Positions 40,049 to 49,212 of a stretch of 64,000 nt of DNA are shown in pieces. A model generated the notes under the pieces. The model was not told the DNA's origin. It saw nothing but the letters and a program-made list of their open reading frames with translations, and ran no database searches. Each line of letters opens with the position of its first letter. Position 1 is the stretch's first letter. The stretch comes from Pseudomonadota bacterium (lineage in GTDB: Bacteria; Chloroflexota; UBA5177): contig JAJPIP010000033.1 in assembly GCA_021324655.1 (NCBI GenBank), positions 22,966 to 86,965 on the forward strand, given 5' to 3'. A program made the position numbers and the translations under genes.

Positions 40049-41181
40049 AGTGGAAAGATCGACCGGACAACGATGACGAGTCCGAAGACCGACAGCGGGG
40101 ACTTGGCGGCGTGGCGGAGGCGATGCGACGCGCGGTGGAGAGCGGAGAGCAGCCGGAGGCACCCTGGGAAACGCTCTTCGCGCAGTACGCCGACAGTGAC
40201 CACCGCGGTTTGCTGGTCATCGGGCAGGGGCGCATGGTCGTCGCCCTGAACCCGGTGGCACGCTCCCTGCTCCTCTATGACGGCCCGACGCCGAGCCCGG
40301 TGTCTGAGATCGTGCACGACATCAGCTTTGGCTTTGCCGTCGGCGATGTCTTCCACGACGCGCGGGAAGCGACGTACGAAGCCTATATACCGTCTCCCGA
40401 CCGGCTCCTCCGCTTCGACCTCCTCCCCATCATCGAGCGCCGGGTCACGGTCGCAGCTGTGGTGTGTGTCGAGGATGTGACCCGGCTGCGCCAGCTGGAG
40501 ACGGTGCGGCGCGACTTCGTGGCCAATGTCTCCCACGAGCTCCGCACGCCGATCGCATCCATCACCCTGCTCACCGAGACCTTGCAGAATGGGGCGTTGG
40601 ATGATCCCGAGGCCGCCCATCACTTCCTCGACCGGATCCAGGTGGAAACCAAGGCAATGGCGCGCCTGGTAGAAGAGCTGCTGGAGTTGTCCCGGCTAGA
40701 ATCCGCGACTCTGCATCTGGAGGCGGAACGGCTGTCGGTGTCGGGGGCGCTTCGAGGGCTGATGCATCGCATGGCCCCGCTCGCGCAGGAAAAGGCGATC
40801 GAGTTACAACTCGACGTTCAGGCGGACTTGCCCCCGGTCACGGCTGATCCGAAGCGAATCGAGCAGGTCCTAATGAATCTTGTCCACAACGCCGTCAAGT
40901 TCACACCCGCGCACGGCGAGGTCATCTTGAGGGCCAGACGGCAGGGGCGGGGCATCGAGATCGAAGTGGTCGACACGGGAGTCGGCATGGAGAGGGGGGA
41001 GGCAATTCGGGTGTTCGAGCGCTTCTACAAGACGGATCGGGGCCGGGATCGAGCCGATGGCGCCGGACTCGGGTTGGCTATCGCCCGGCACCTGGTGGAG
41101 CTTCACGGCAGCCGGCTGCAGGTGGTCAGCGCGCCCGGCCGCGGCTCCCGCTTCAGCTTCACGCTGCCGCTCGCCGATTGA
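40045..41181 (+). CDS. phoR: PhoR-like sensor histidine kinase
   Basis: 378 residues from TTG 40045, which overlaps the phoB TGA; the open frame continues upstream but inside phoB. It has a PAS-like domain at about 50-145, phospho-acceptor His164 in FVANVSHELRTPIASI, N-box VLMNLVHNAVKFT, G1 VVDTGVGM, the F-box ERFYKTDRGR and G2 GAGLGLAIA. No membrane segment is visible, unlike classic PhoR, so it is probably cytoplasmic and recruited to its signal by a partner such as the PhoU-like protein. Confidence 0.88.
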   Translation: MKWKDRPDNDDESEDRQRGLGGVAEAMRRAVESGEQPEAPWETLFAQYADSDHRGLLVIGQGRMVVALNPVARSLLLYDGPTPSPVSEIVHDISFGFAVGDVFHDAREATYEAYIPSPDRLLRFDLLPIIERRVTVAAVVCVEDVTRLRQLETVRRDFVANVSHELRTPIASITLLTETLQNGALDDPEAAHHFLDRIQVETKAMARLVEELLELSRLESATLHLEAERLSVSGALRGLMHRMAPLAQEKAIELQLDVQADLPPVTADPKRIEQVLMNLVHNAVKFTPAHGEVILRARRQGRGIEIEVVDTGVGMERGEAIRVFERFYKTDRGRDRADGAGLGLAIARHLVELHGSRLQVVSAPGRGSRFSFTLPLAD

Positions 41182-41443
41182 GTTTCGGGTCGCACTGCAC
41201 TGGTCCCCGGAGCGGGCCTACCAGTCACAGGTCCCGGCCCGCTTCGTCGACATCGCCCGCAGCGAGGCGCGTGATGGCTCTCTCCTCCAGTCCCATGGAC
41301 GGCATGGTGCTGGCGGATGGGCTGCGCGGGGGCGCAGCGCAGGACGTCGCGGCTCAAGCGGCCCGGACGGTGACCACCGCCGCGATCGAGGGATCCACAG
41401 CGGATGTTGCCGGCTCGGCTCCCCTGCCGGCATGATCTGCGTT

Positions 41444-42022
41444 CTAGCGACCTGTACTTGCGGTAGCAAGGCCGGTCGCCGCGGATCGCACCATGGCCCC
41501 GACGAGTGCCGCTGCCGGAGCAACGAGGAGCGGCAAGAGAAGAAGATGATCGAGATCGCCTCGCGGCATCCCTGCTTGAACCACTTTCTGGCTCGCCAGC
41601 TGGACCGCAAAGACGGCGATCCCAATAATCAGCGCCGGGACCCAGGCGGCCAATGGTCGTAGAACGCCGTAGATAAAGGGCAAAGCGACAAGGAGAGTGA
41701 GGAGAAGAACGTCGTCATCGCTGCGGACATGAGCATAACCGGCCAGGACGCCGAGCCCGGTTGCTACCGGCAAGACGCGATGCCAGTCCACACCGGCGAA
41801 CACCACCCGATCCGTGCGTTCCGCCACACCTGAACTCGCAACGTCAACGAGTGCGCCTCCCAGATAGGAAAGCTGTTTCCAGACGCCCTGCGCAGCGCTC
41901 TCGCTGAGACTTGCGGCAAATGCCTGACGCATCTCGCGCCCATGGGAATACCTGAAGTCACGCGGGTACAGAAAAATCAGGGCCTCGTAAACGACGCGGG
42001 TGACACGGGCCAGGAACTTCAT
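41444..42022 (-). CDS. Membrane protein paired with PadR regulator
   Basis: 192 residues. The N-terminal 60 residues (YPRDFRYSHGREMRQAFAASL) are a soluble prefix often found on permeases that are co-encoded with PadR regulators. Four membrane segments follow, including VLLLTLLVALPFIYGVLRPL and LLLLPLLVAPAAALVGAMV. Its start overlaps the PadR stop as ATGA. It is likely the PadR-controlled membrane factor; no substrate is known. Bases 41182-41443 between phoR and this gene show no convincing gene. Confidence 0.65.
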   Translation of the reverse strand: MKFLARVTRVVYEALIFLYPRDFRYSHGREMRQAFAASLSESAAQGVWKQLSYLGGALVDVASSGVAERTDRVVFAGVDWHRVLPVATGLGVLAGYAHVRSDDDVLLLTLLVALPFIYGVLRPLAAWVPALIIGIAVFAVQLASQKVVQAGMPRGDLDHLLLLPLLVAPAAALVGAMVRSAATGLATASTGR

Positions 42023-42396
42023 GACGCCCCCCCGACATCTAATAGGTGCCTCGCCCGAGCCGTCTGCACGATTTCTTCCAGCCGCCGAGCCTCATCGCGC
42101 GCTGCCTCGCGCCCGGCAGGGGTAATACGGTAGTAGCGCCGGCGCTCGTCGTCCATGGCGGGATCCGGCCGTTCCCCCGACTCCGTGATCAGGCCCAGGC
42201 GCAACAGCTGCTGCACGGTGCGGTACAGGGTGCCAGGTCCAAGCTTCCGCTTCCCGCAGTTCCGTCGTGCAATCTCCTGCATGATCGCGTAGCCGTGTCG
42301 CTCGCCGTCTGTTAGTGCGAGCAACACGTCGAACATCGCTGATGTCATTGCCGTCTCACTCGTACGCAATGCTTCTCCCTCTTCCGATTCCATCAA
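42019..42396 (-). CDS. PadR-family transcriptional regulator
   Basis: 125 residues. The winged helix is typical: MFDVLLALTDGERHGYAIMQEI, LGPGTLYRTVQQLLRLGLI and RRRYYRITPAGREAARDEARRL. Most family members start at the position of ATG 42348, so the first 16 residues may not be translated; ATG 42396 has no clear ribosome site. A 19-bp palindrome lies 2 bases before 42396, consistent with autorepression. Confidence 0.85.
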   Translation of the reverse strand: MMESEEGEALRTSETAMTSAMFDVLLALTDGERHGYAIMQEIARRNCGKRKLGPGTLYRTVQQLLRLGLITESGERPDPAMDDERRRYYRITPAGREAARDEARRLEEIVQTARARHLLDVGGAS

Positions 42397-42397
42397 C

Positions 42398-42416
42398 TAT
42401 AACCATCGTGGATATA
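42398..42416. promoter_or_regulatory. PadR operator candidate and TATAAT box
   Basis: The palindrome TATA-n-CCA-nnn-TGG-n-TATA covers 42398-42416. It overlaps TATAAT (42413-42418), which may be the -10 box of the plus-strand DoxD-Rieske gene. The site lies between that gene and padR. Confidence 0.5.
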
Positions 42417-42456
42417 ATGCCACATAGACGATCCCAGAAAGGATTATCACGCGCCA

Positions 42457-43566
42457 ATGCCCCGTACCACCAGACGGCCGGCTCGCGTGCCTGCGACCCC
42501 TGCGGTCCCGGATAGGGATAGTGAACCGCAGCCCGACGGCGCCCGCACGATTCCGGCCATCGTCGTCTTGCCGCTCCGTCTGTTCCTCGGCCTCACCTTC
42601 GTGTACGCCGCCATTCAGAAGCTGACGGATCCCGGCTTCCTGCATCCCGGCTCGAGCACCTATATCGGCGCCCAATTGCTCGGCTTCAGCCGCGGCTCCC
42701 CAATCCACTTCTTCTTGCTGCAGGCAGCAGACCACGCTATTGCCGTCGGTCTGCTGACGATCCTGGTCGAATTCGCCATCGGGCTGTGTGTCTTGCTCGG
42801 CATTGCCACGCGCCCTGCCGCTCTGGTTGGTGCGGTGCTGAACCTCATTTTCTTCCTCTCTGCCAGCTGGCACACGTATCCCTACTTCATAGGCTCGGAC
42901 ATAGTCTTCGTCATCACATGGCTAACTCTTGCCCTGAGCGGTCCAGGCCCGTTCTCCCTTGGCCGCGTTGTCGAGATCCGCATCTTGCCTGAGATGCCGC
43001 CCGACGTCCGGCGCCTGGCCCTGGGACCGGAGACGGCCACGCTCGCTGGGCAGTCTCGCATCACACGGCGCGAGGCCATCGTCGGCTCGGTGGTGACGGC
43101 CGTCCTCGTCTTCCTCGGGATTGCCGACCATGCCGGCTCGGTTGGCGCCGCGAGTGGTGCAGGCGGCTCGCTCGGTGGCAAGAGCTCGAATGGCACTCCG
43201 GCGAGTGGACAGGGGACGGCATCCCGTGGGACCGGGAACTCCACTTCCCCGGCCGGCATGAAGAAGGTCGGCAACATGAGCCAGCTTCCACCAAACAGCG
43301 CGGGTATGGTCCAGGATCCGGCCAGCGGCGACCCGGTCATCATCGTGCGCACCGACCGGGCCCACATCTACGCCTACGATGCCGTGTGCACCCATGCCGG
43401 ATGCACCGTCCAGTACGATCCCTCCCAGAAGCTCATCGTTTGCCCCTGCCACGGCGGTGAGTTCGACCCGTCCCACGGCGCCCAGGTGGTTGCCGGCCCA
43501 CCGCCCACGCCACTAGGAAAGATAGCGTTCAAAGTCGACAACAGGGGAAACATCTATATCGCATGA
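42457..43566 (+). CDS. DoxD/DoxX membrane domain fused to a Rieske [2Fe-2S] protein
   Basis: 369 residues. Residues 30-170 are a four-helix DoxD/DoxX (thiosulfate:quinone oxidoreductase small-subunit-like) domain: VVLPLRLFLGLTFVYAAIQKL and the GLCVLLGIATRPAAL segment. Next comes a basic stretch SRITRREAIVG and a hydrophobic segment that looks like an internal Tat-type anchor (about 205-225), then a Gly/Ser/Ala linker. The Rieske domain has CTHAGC (about 311-316) and CPCHGGEF (about 331-338), with the His ligands in place. The fusion suggests quinol or thiol electron transfer at the outer face. The next gene overlaps its stop as ATGA. Confidence 0.85.
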   Translation: MPRTTRRPARVPATPAVPDRDSEPQPDGARTIPAIVVLPLRLFLGLTFVYAAIQKLTDPGFLHPGSSTYIGAQLLGFSRGSPIHFFLLQAADHAIAVGLLTILVEFAIGLCVLLGIATRPAALVGAVLNLIFFLSASWHTYPYFIGSDIVFVITWLTLALSGPGPFSLGRVVEIRILPEMPPDVRRLALGPETATLAGQSRITRREAIVGSVVTAVLVFLGIADHAGSVGAASGAGGSLGGKSSNGTPASGQGTASRGTGNSTSPAGMKKVGNMSQLPPNSAGMVQDPASGDPVIIVRTDRAHIYAYDAVCTHAGCTVQYDPSQKLIVCPCHGGEFDPSHGAQVVAGPPPTPLGKIAFKVDNRGNIYIA

Positions 43567-44255
43567 GCAAGGGACACGATTTGCCTGGTCACGACCCCAG
43601 AGGACCTGTGCCCGCTCACCCCGACTTCGATACCGTGCCTCTCCCCTTGTGGCACCGCCTGACGCCGGGAGGTGTTGCCGGCAACGCCCGCCTCACAGCG
43701 GCTGCCGGTCTGGTCCTCCTCGTCTTGCTGTTCCTCGAGGGACTGACGCTTCCCGCTATCCGTCTCCTCCTCGTCCCCCATGTCTTCGTCGGCGTCCTCC
43801 TCATCCCGCCGCTCGCCCTCAAGCTTGCCAGCACGGGGTATCGCTTCATCCGCTACTACACCGGCAATCCGCACTATCGGGCGGCCGGCCCACCTCACCG
43901 CGTCCTCCGTGTTCTGGCCCCATTGCTCGTTGTGAGCGTCATCTTGCTCGTCGGCAGCGGCGTTCTGCTCCTCATTGTCGGGCCGGCCGATGATGCCTGG
44001 AGGCGCATCCACACTCTCGCCTTCCTCGCCTGGTTCTGGATCATGACCGTTCATGTCCTCGCCTATGCGCCGCGCGCCATCCGACTTGCCTGGCGTGATC
44101 GCGCCACGCGCGGCCGGAACGCTGTCGCCGGCGTCCTATCCCGGCACGTCCTGATCGCGGGCAGCTTGCTCCTCGGCACCGCCCTCGCGGTTGCCGCACT
44201 TCCCCTGGCCGCCGCCTGGGTGCACGTAGTCGGCCTCGACCGGGGCTTTCGCTGA
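43563..44255 (+). CDS. Membrane protein, cytochrome b561-like partner of the Rieske fusion
   Basis: 230 residues, about five hydrophobic segments, for example AAAGLVLLVLLFLEGLTLP, LAPLLVVSVILLVGSGVLLL and IHTLAFLAWFWIMTVHVLAY. His residues in LVPHVFVGVLL, WRRIHTLAFLAW and MTVHVLAY are placed in helices as in di-heme cytochrome b561-type proteins. It is coupled to the DoxD-Rieske gene by an ATGA overlap, so a small membrane redox complex is plausible. The heme assignment is inferred from His placement only. Confidence 0.65.
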   Translation: MSKGHDLPGHDPRGPVPAHPDFDTVPLPLWHRLTPGGVAGNARLTAAAGLVLLVLLFLEGLTLPAIRLLLVPHVFVGVLLIPPLALKLASTGYRFIRYYTGNPHYRAAGPPHRVLRVLAPLLVVSVILLVGSGVLLLIVGPADDAWRRIHTLAFLAWFWIMTVHVLAYAPRAIRLAWRDRATRGRNAVAGVLSRHVLIAGSLLLGTALAVAALPLAAAWVHVVGLDRGFR

Positions 44256-44382
44256 GAGAAGCGCCACCGTCCAAACGGACGAACCCCTCATTCGTAGATC
44301 GAGGCGCTCCACAGCTTCGGTCCGCTGCCACGGCACCGTCAAGGACTGACGCGATGGTCGGAAACCAAGGCATCGGCCGCGA

Positions 44383-44589
44383 GTGGCCTCATCGCCAGGT
44401 GGATGGGGGTGGTATAGAGCGCCAGATGAGCTGAACGCCTACCTCTGCGAGGTTTGCTGCATCCATGAGACCGCTATCGATGATGCTCGAGTTCTTCTCC
44501 AAGACGGCGGCGCCTACGCACGTCTCGCCTCACTCTTCGATGCACTGGCCGACAAGATACGCACCGAGCGAGCTCAGCTACATGCTTGA
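44383..44589 (+). CDS. Possible small hypothetical protein
   Basis: 68 residues from GTG: a Cys-x2-Cys-Cys in LCEVCCIHETAIDDARVLL, then an amphipathic helix ARLASLFDALADKIRTERAQL. The second half reads like protein, but there is no clear ribosome site, and an alternative reading frame overlaps it. The rest of 44256-44784 shows nothing else. Confidence 0.35.
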   Translation: MASSPGGWGWYRAPDELNAYLCEVCCIHETAIDDARVLLQDGGAYARLASLFDALADKIRTERAQLHA

Positions 44590-44784
44590 AGAGAAGCTCC
44601 AAATCTGCCACACTCCCATTCAGCTCGAGCATGCCGGTAGTGACCCGAACCTGCTCTACTGGAAGAGGCTACGGCGATGAGAAATTCCTCACGGGCACGA
44701 TCATTACGGGCGCGCGCACGGCCACGAAGAGTCTGACGAGAGGCGGGATGTCCCTCGCCAGGATGTGCTGAGGCAGGGGGAATA

Positions 44785-45414
44785 ATGAAGGACGCGAGCC
44801 GAGTCGCGGCCGTGCGGAGTGGCATCCGCATCGAGGTCTTCACGGTCGTCTGGATGGTGATCGAGGCGGCCGTCTCGCTGGGAGCCGGCATCGTCGCCGG
44901 TAGCATTCTCCTCACCGCCTTTGGCCTCGATTCGGTCATCGAGCTGATCAGCGGCTCGGTCCTCCTCTGGCGCCTCTCCTTCGAGTCAGGAGGCGGGGAG
45001 GCGGAGCGCGTCGAGCGGGTCGAGCGTATTGCCACCCGAGTGGTGGCCGTGACCCTCGCCCTGCTGTGCGTCTATGTCGTGGTCTCCTCCATCCATGGTC
45101 TCGCCACGCAGGCTAAACCGGAGAGTTCTCCAGTCGGGATCGGCGTCTCCATCGCGGCAATCGTCGTCATGCCGTACCTGGCGTTCCGCAAGCGCCGGAT
45201 CGCCGAACGCATAGAGAGCGAGGCACTCGAAGGGGACGCGGTAGAGAGCATCATCTGCGCTTATATGGCGGGAACGGTCCTGGTCGGCCTGGCGCTCAAC
45301 GCACTCATTGGCTGGTGGTGGGCGGAGGACTTTGCCGCTCTCGTCTTCCTCTTCTGGCTCGGACGCGAGACCTGGGAAGCGTTTGAGGAGGTCCGTGAAG
45401 GGGCGGAGGAGTAG
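44785..45414 (+). CDS. Cation diffusion facilitator-like membrane protein
   Basis: 209 residues, six predicted helices. LTAFGLDSVIELISGSVLLW carries the family site pattern in helix 2 (Asp and Glu replacing the usual HxxxD-type metal residues), and EGDAVESIICAYMAGTVLVGL matches helix 5 with an acidic rather than His/Asp pair. The cytoplasmic C-terminal domain of full-length cation diffusion facilitators is absent. It likely exports a divalent metal, substrate unknown. The ATG follows GGGGG-rich sequence and has AGGGGGAATA upstream. Confidence 0.75.
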   Translation: MKDASRVAAVRSGIRIEVFTVVWMVIEAAVSLGAGIVAGSILLTAFGLDSVIELISGSVLLWRLSFESGGGEAERVERVERIATRVVAVTLALLCVYVVVSSIHGLATQAKPESSPVGIGVSIAAIVVMPYLAFRKRRIAERIESEALEGDAVESIICAYMAGTVLVGLALNALIGWWWAEDFAALVFLFWLGRETWEAFEEVREGAEE

Positions 45415-45530
45415 CGCGCAGAGACGAATCAGATCGCTGCACAGCGAGACGCCTTACGACCGTCACAGCATCTATTCTCCCCAGCGAACACTTGCCTGCG
45501 GGTGACGGGTATCTCGATCCTGCGGAGTAC

Positions 45531-45724
45531 TTTGACCACAATTTGACCACAATAATCGATGATCGCCGGTAGCCGCTTGTATTCGCCAGTGTCGGACCCA
45601 CCAAAACAAACGGCTTGGAGAAGCGGCTGCGGCCAGGAGCGAATAACCGCGAACCTCGGCGAAATAGGGCAGTACCAAACTTCGGAACTGGGTGTCGGGG
45701 GTTCGAATCCCTCCAGGTGCGCCA
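45531..45724 (+). repeat. Integration-site repeat A ending in a tRNA 3' end
   Basis: A 194-bp unit. It begins TTTGACCACAATTTGACCAC, continues through AAAACAA...GGCTTGGAGAAGCGGC, and ends with 45 bases (45680-45724) that are a tRNA 3' part: variable region, T-arm GGGGG-TTCGAAT-CCCTC, acceptor strand CAGGTGC, discriminator G and CCA. No 5' half exists, so it is not a functional tRNA. Similar units are at 51612 and 61257, and tRNA ends alone at 49336 and 54263. This is the expected scar of integration at a tRNA gene. Apart from this, 45415-46099 shows no convincing gene. Confidence 0.75.
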
Positions 45725-46099
45725 TTTGTTCTGCGCGGGTCCTGGGAGCTTGCTGCTTCGCTCCGCAGCTGAAATGCGTCACGCCGAGTGAGGTTGTCAC
45801 CACGCCGACTCGCTGCCTATCGTCGCCGGTACCGCGCCATACGCCCGTACGATTCGCTCGATCTCCGACGCCGCTCCCAGGTCGACCGGACGCTGCAGGC
45901 CGTGCAAGAAGAGGGCGCTTTCCAGCGCCACCACCGGTTTTTCGGCGGCGAGCGCATCGGGAACGTCCGGACAGGCACGAAATGGAGGGGCCGCGGCCCG
46001 CTGCTGGCGGAGCGTCCCATGGCCCTGCTACGGCTACTCCCACTGGCTTTCATGCGAGCCAGTGGGAGTGAAGAGAATGAGAGGTGCCTCAACCAGCGA

Positions 46100-46594
46100 T
46101 CAGGGAGCGACGGTTAGCTCTTGTGACACGGCCGGAACCGGATGTCGAGAGTAGTGCCCCTGCGACACCGGAAAGGCGAACCTGAGTGGGTAAGGGGACA
46201 GGGTAATGACGTAGTACTGATTGCCTGGATCTCGGAACGGCGCGGTCACGCCGGCGGGGATGCCCGTGGAGTAGGTCCACGTGCCGGTACCCTTCAGCGG
46301 TACCGCGCCCGCCGTGCCCATCACATCTCCCAGAACATGGTCACACTTTGATCCGGTGAAGTCGACTGTATGATCGGCGTCTACCTCCATCCAGAGCCAG
46401 ATCCCGCCGGCTCCGACTCCGGCCGGTGGGGTCGCGCACATCGGGAATGATGGGTCGTCACAGTTGCCGGAAAACTCTACTTGAGCCAGGGGGTTATCGG
46501 CAGTACCGTATGCGAAAGTCCTGTCAGCCGTCGGCGCGAGCAGCGCGCCCACCGCAATCAGTACCACGAGGGTTCGGACTAATACATTCATCAC
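46100..46594 (-). CDS. Secreted hypothetical protein
   Basis: 164 residues. A signal peptide covers residues 1-29 (NVLVRTLVVLIAVGALLAP ... FAYG). The mature part contains four Cys (FSGNCDDPSFPMCATPPAG and SKCDHVLGD) and reads like an all-beta exported domain. GGAGATAGTG precedes the start. No family is recognised. It is divergent from the NB-ARC regulator gene and may be part of the same island. Confidence 0.65.
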   Translation of the reverse strand: MMNVLVRTLVVLIAVGALLAPTADRTFAYGTADNPLAQVEFSGNCDDPSFPMCATPPAGVGAGGIWLWMEVDADHTVDFTGSKCDHVLGDVMGTAGAVPLKGTGTWTYSTGIPAGVTAPFRDPGNQYYVITLSPYPLRFAFPVSQGHYSRHPVPAVSQELTVAP

Positions 46595-46842
46595 TATCTC
46601 CTGCGATTTCGTGGACTCGGGGATTGTTGGTTCGCGTTGAGCTCCCTTCCGGCCCCACCCCCAAACGGGACGCGTGTGTCATCTTCTGGGCAACAGTGTG
46701 ACGCCGGTCGGGCTCGTTGACCAGGCAATATCGGCAGAATTGACCGGCAAAGCTGGGCCGTTCTCTGCCGATCGGTCTCGGTGTGGTGTGGCATACTGAA
46801 CCCAACCGTCAACGGTTGAGCGCTGAGGGAGAAAGGAGAGCT

Positions 46843-49140
46843 GTGGGAGCGGTTGAATCTCAGAGCTTCGGCAGCTTCATTCGCCGGTCACGCCTGGCCG
46901 CTGAGCTCACGCAGGAAGAACTGGCCGAGCGCGCGGGCCTGAGCGTCCGCAGCATCGGAGACATCGAGCGTGGAGTGGACCGCTCTCCCCACCACGCCAC
47001 CGTGGATCGGCTGATCGAGGCGCTCAGACTCTCCGAACAGGAGACAGCGATCGTCCAATCAATCGGATCCCGACGCCGCGGTTCCAGGGTGAGACGCGGC
47101 TGTCCCGAGGTCTCGCGTCTTCCCGGTGAGTCAACCCGTCTGATCGGGCGCGAGAGCGACGAGGCGGCGGTGGTTCACCTGCTGCGACGAGCTGACTCGC
47201 GCCTGATCACCCTGACGGGCGTTGGCGGAGTAGGGAAGACCAGCCTGGCGCTGCACGTAGCCATAACCGTGTCTCCCGACTATGCGAACGGGGCGGTTTT
47301 TGTCTCTCTAGCTGCGATTTCGGACCCGACAATGGTCGCACGCACCATCGCCTCCACGCTCGGCTTGCGGGAAGCAGAAGTGCGGAGCCCCAACCAGTGC
47401 CTCATCGACTATCTGGCGGGGCGGCAGCTCCTACTGGTGCTGGACAACTTCGAGCAGGTCATTGCCGCCGCCCCGCAGTTAGCGGGCCTTCTTGTAGCGG
47501 CCCCAGACGTGAAGCTCTTGGTGACGAGCCGCGAGCCACTGCGGCTGGGAGCGGAGCGCGTGTACCCAGTTCCCCCGCTGGGCTTACCCGACCTGGCTCA
47601 CCTTCCCACGCTCTCGGTCCTTACCGAGTGCGAGGCCGTCTCCCTCTTCATCGACCGCGCTCAGGCTGCGCAACCCAGCTTTGAGATGACGATGGCCAAC
47701 GCTCCGATCATAGCCGAGATCTGTGTGCGTCTGGACGGGCTACCGCTCGCGCTTGAACTGGCAGCCGCGCGCATCTCGTTACTGTCACCCGAGGCCATTT
47801 TGAAGAGGCTTGCCAGCCGTCTGACGCTGCTGCGGAGTGGTGCGCGCGACGCACCGATGCGGCAACAGACCTTGCGGGACACCCTTGCCTGGAGCTACGA
47901 CCTGCTGCATGAGAATGAGCGAGAGCTGTTTGCCGGGCTCGGCGTGTTCTTTGGCGGTTTCACCGTGGAGGCTGCGGAAACGGTGTGCGATGCGGACCTC
48001 GACACCCTAGCATCGCTGGTCAACAAGAACCTGATTCGTCGGGACGATGAGCGTCTTACGCTACTTGAGACAATTCGCGAGTTTGCATGCGAGAAACTGG
48101 AGACCTCGGGTCGGGAGGGCGAAATCAAGCGGCGGCACGCGGAGTACTGTCTCGCTCTCGCGAGGTCGGCCAACCTGACGATCGAGGCCCAGGGAGAGAT
48201 GCACCATGAGATCGTCATCCGCGATCGAGACAACGTGCGGGGGGCACTCGAGTGGGCGCGGGACTCCGGTGAGATCGGGCTCGGTCTCGAGCTCGCCACT
48301 GTGCTCGAGAACTATTGGGTGACGCGCGACCCGCAGGACGGGATGCGATGGTTGAGCATGCTGCTGGAACGGGCCGGTGATGGAATGCCGGGTGAGCTGC
48401 GGGCGCGGGCTCTGCGTGCATACGCGTCTTCCACCCTCATGTGTGGCCGATTGGAGGAAGGGAGACACTACCTCGAGGCGAGTCTGGCTGAGTACCGACG
48501 AATCGGTGACGAGCGCGGAATCGGAATCGTGTTGCAGCGACTGGCGTTCGAGGAGCGGAGGACCGACAACTGGAAGGCCGCTCTGCCGCTCGTCGATGAA
48601 AGCCTGCGTCTGCACCGCCAGATCGGCTTCAGAAAGGGTGAGGCAGTTGGACTTGGCGCCCTTGCGTACCTGAACCTGCAGGGAGGAGACGAGGCCGCGG
48701 CTCTCGCACTCTTCGAGCAAAGCGCGGCTCTGGCAGCGGAAACGGGCTTCACCTGGTGGCGCGTGACGATGCACCTCACCCTCGCGGAACTGCTACACAA
48801 GCGGGGAAGATTGGGCGAGTCCGAGGCATGGATCCGCGAGGCACTCCACCTAATTGCAGGCATGGGAGACCGACCGCGGACGGTCTATGCGCTGGCTCTG
48901 CTCGCCTGGTGGGCAGCCGAAGCAGGGCAGGAAGTACGAGCCGGCCGCCTGTGGGGCGCGATTGAGGGGGAAGAGGAGCGAGCCCCGATCGGTCCGTGGG
49001 GAGGCCCGGTCGGTCAGTGGGAAGCCGAGCGCGAGCACTATGCGCAGCTTATCCTGAGCCGTGATGGTCCCGAGTTTGCGCGTGGCCGCCTCGAAGGGCG
49101 ACATCTCTCGCTGCAGCAGGCAGTGAACGATGCGACATAG
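46843..49140 (+). CDS. XRE HTH - NB-ARC ATPase - TPR regulator
   Basis: 765 residues: an N-terminal Cro/CI helix-turn-helix (5-65, FGSFIRRSRLAAELTQEELA ... GLSVRSIGDIERGV), a STAND NTPase with Walker A TGVGGVGKTSLAL, Walker B LLLVLDNFEQV, TSREPLRL and GLPLALELAAARI, a winged-helix region, and C-terminal TPR-like helices from about 460 (for example RHYLEASLAEYRRIGDERG). Such AfsR-type proteins are large ligand-gated transcription regulators, common in Chloroflexota and Actinomycetota. GTG 46843 follows AAAGGAG. The target is probably a neighbouring gene. Confidence 0.88.
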   Translation: MGAVESQSFGSFIRRSRLAAELTQEELAERAGLSVRSIGDIERGVDRSPHHATVDRLIEALRLSEQETAIVQSIGSRRRGSRVRRGCPEVSRLPGESTRLIGRESDEAAVVHLLRRADSRLITLTGVGGVGKTSLALHVAITVSPDYANGAVFVSLAAISDPTMVARTIASTLGLREAEVRSPNQCLIDYLAGRQLLLVLDNFEQVIAAAPQLAGLLVAAPDVKLLVTSREPLRLGAERVYPVPPLGLPDLAHLPTLSVLTECEAVSLFIDRAQAAQPSFEMTMANAPIIAEICVRLDGLPLALELAAARISLLSPEAILKRLASRLTLLRSGARDAPMRQQTLRDTLAWSYDLLHENERELFAGLGVFFGGFTVEAAETVCDADLDTLASLVNKNLIRRDDERLTLLETIREFACEKLETSGREGEIKRRHAEYCLALARSANLTIEAQGEMHHEIVIRDRDNVRGALEWARDSGEIGLGLELATVLENYWVTRDPQDGMRWLSMLLERAGDGMPGELRARALRAYASSTLMCGRLEEGRHYLEASLAEYRRIGDERGIGIVLQRLAFEERRTDNWKAALPLVDESLRLHRQIGFRKGEAVGLGALAYLNLQGGDEAAALALFEQSAALAAETGFTWWRVTMHLTLAELLHKRGRLGESEAWIREALHLIAGMGDRPRTVYALALLAWWAAEAGQEVRAGRLWGAIEGEEERAPIGPWGGPVGQWEAEREHYAQLILSRDGPEFARGRLEGRHLSLQQAVNDAT

Positions 49141-49212
49141 AGGGGCGATCGGGTAGCCTTGGCAGCCGTGAAGCCGGCCGGCCGGCTTTTGCCATACCTG
49201 GTAACGCCGATC

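Noticed and set aside
41178..41435. 85-codon plus-strand ORF after phoR
   Set aside because: Ser/Arg/Pro-rich low-complexity product with no ribosome site beyond the phoR overlap; it looks like a frame shadow.
45680..45724. Functional tRNA gene
   Set aside because: Only the variable region, T-arm and acceptor 3' strand are present; no D-arm, anticodon arm or 5' strand upstream.
45429..46043. Minus-strand ORF containing LEGFEPPTPSSE
   Set aside because: This is the reverse reading of the tRNA 3' end and flanking repeat, a known source of false proteins; similar frames occur opposite each repeat copy.
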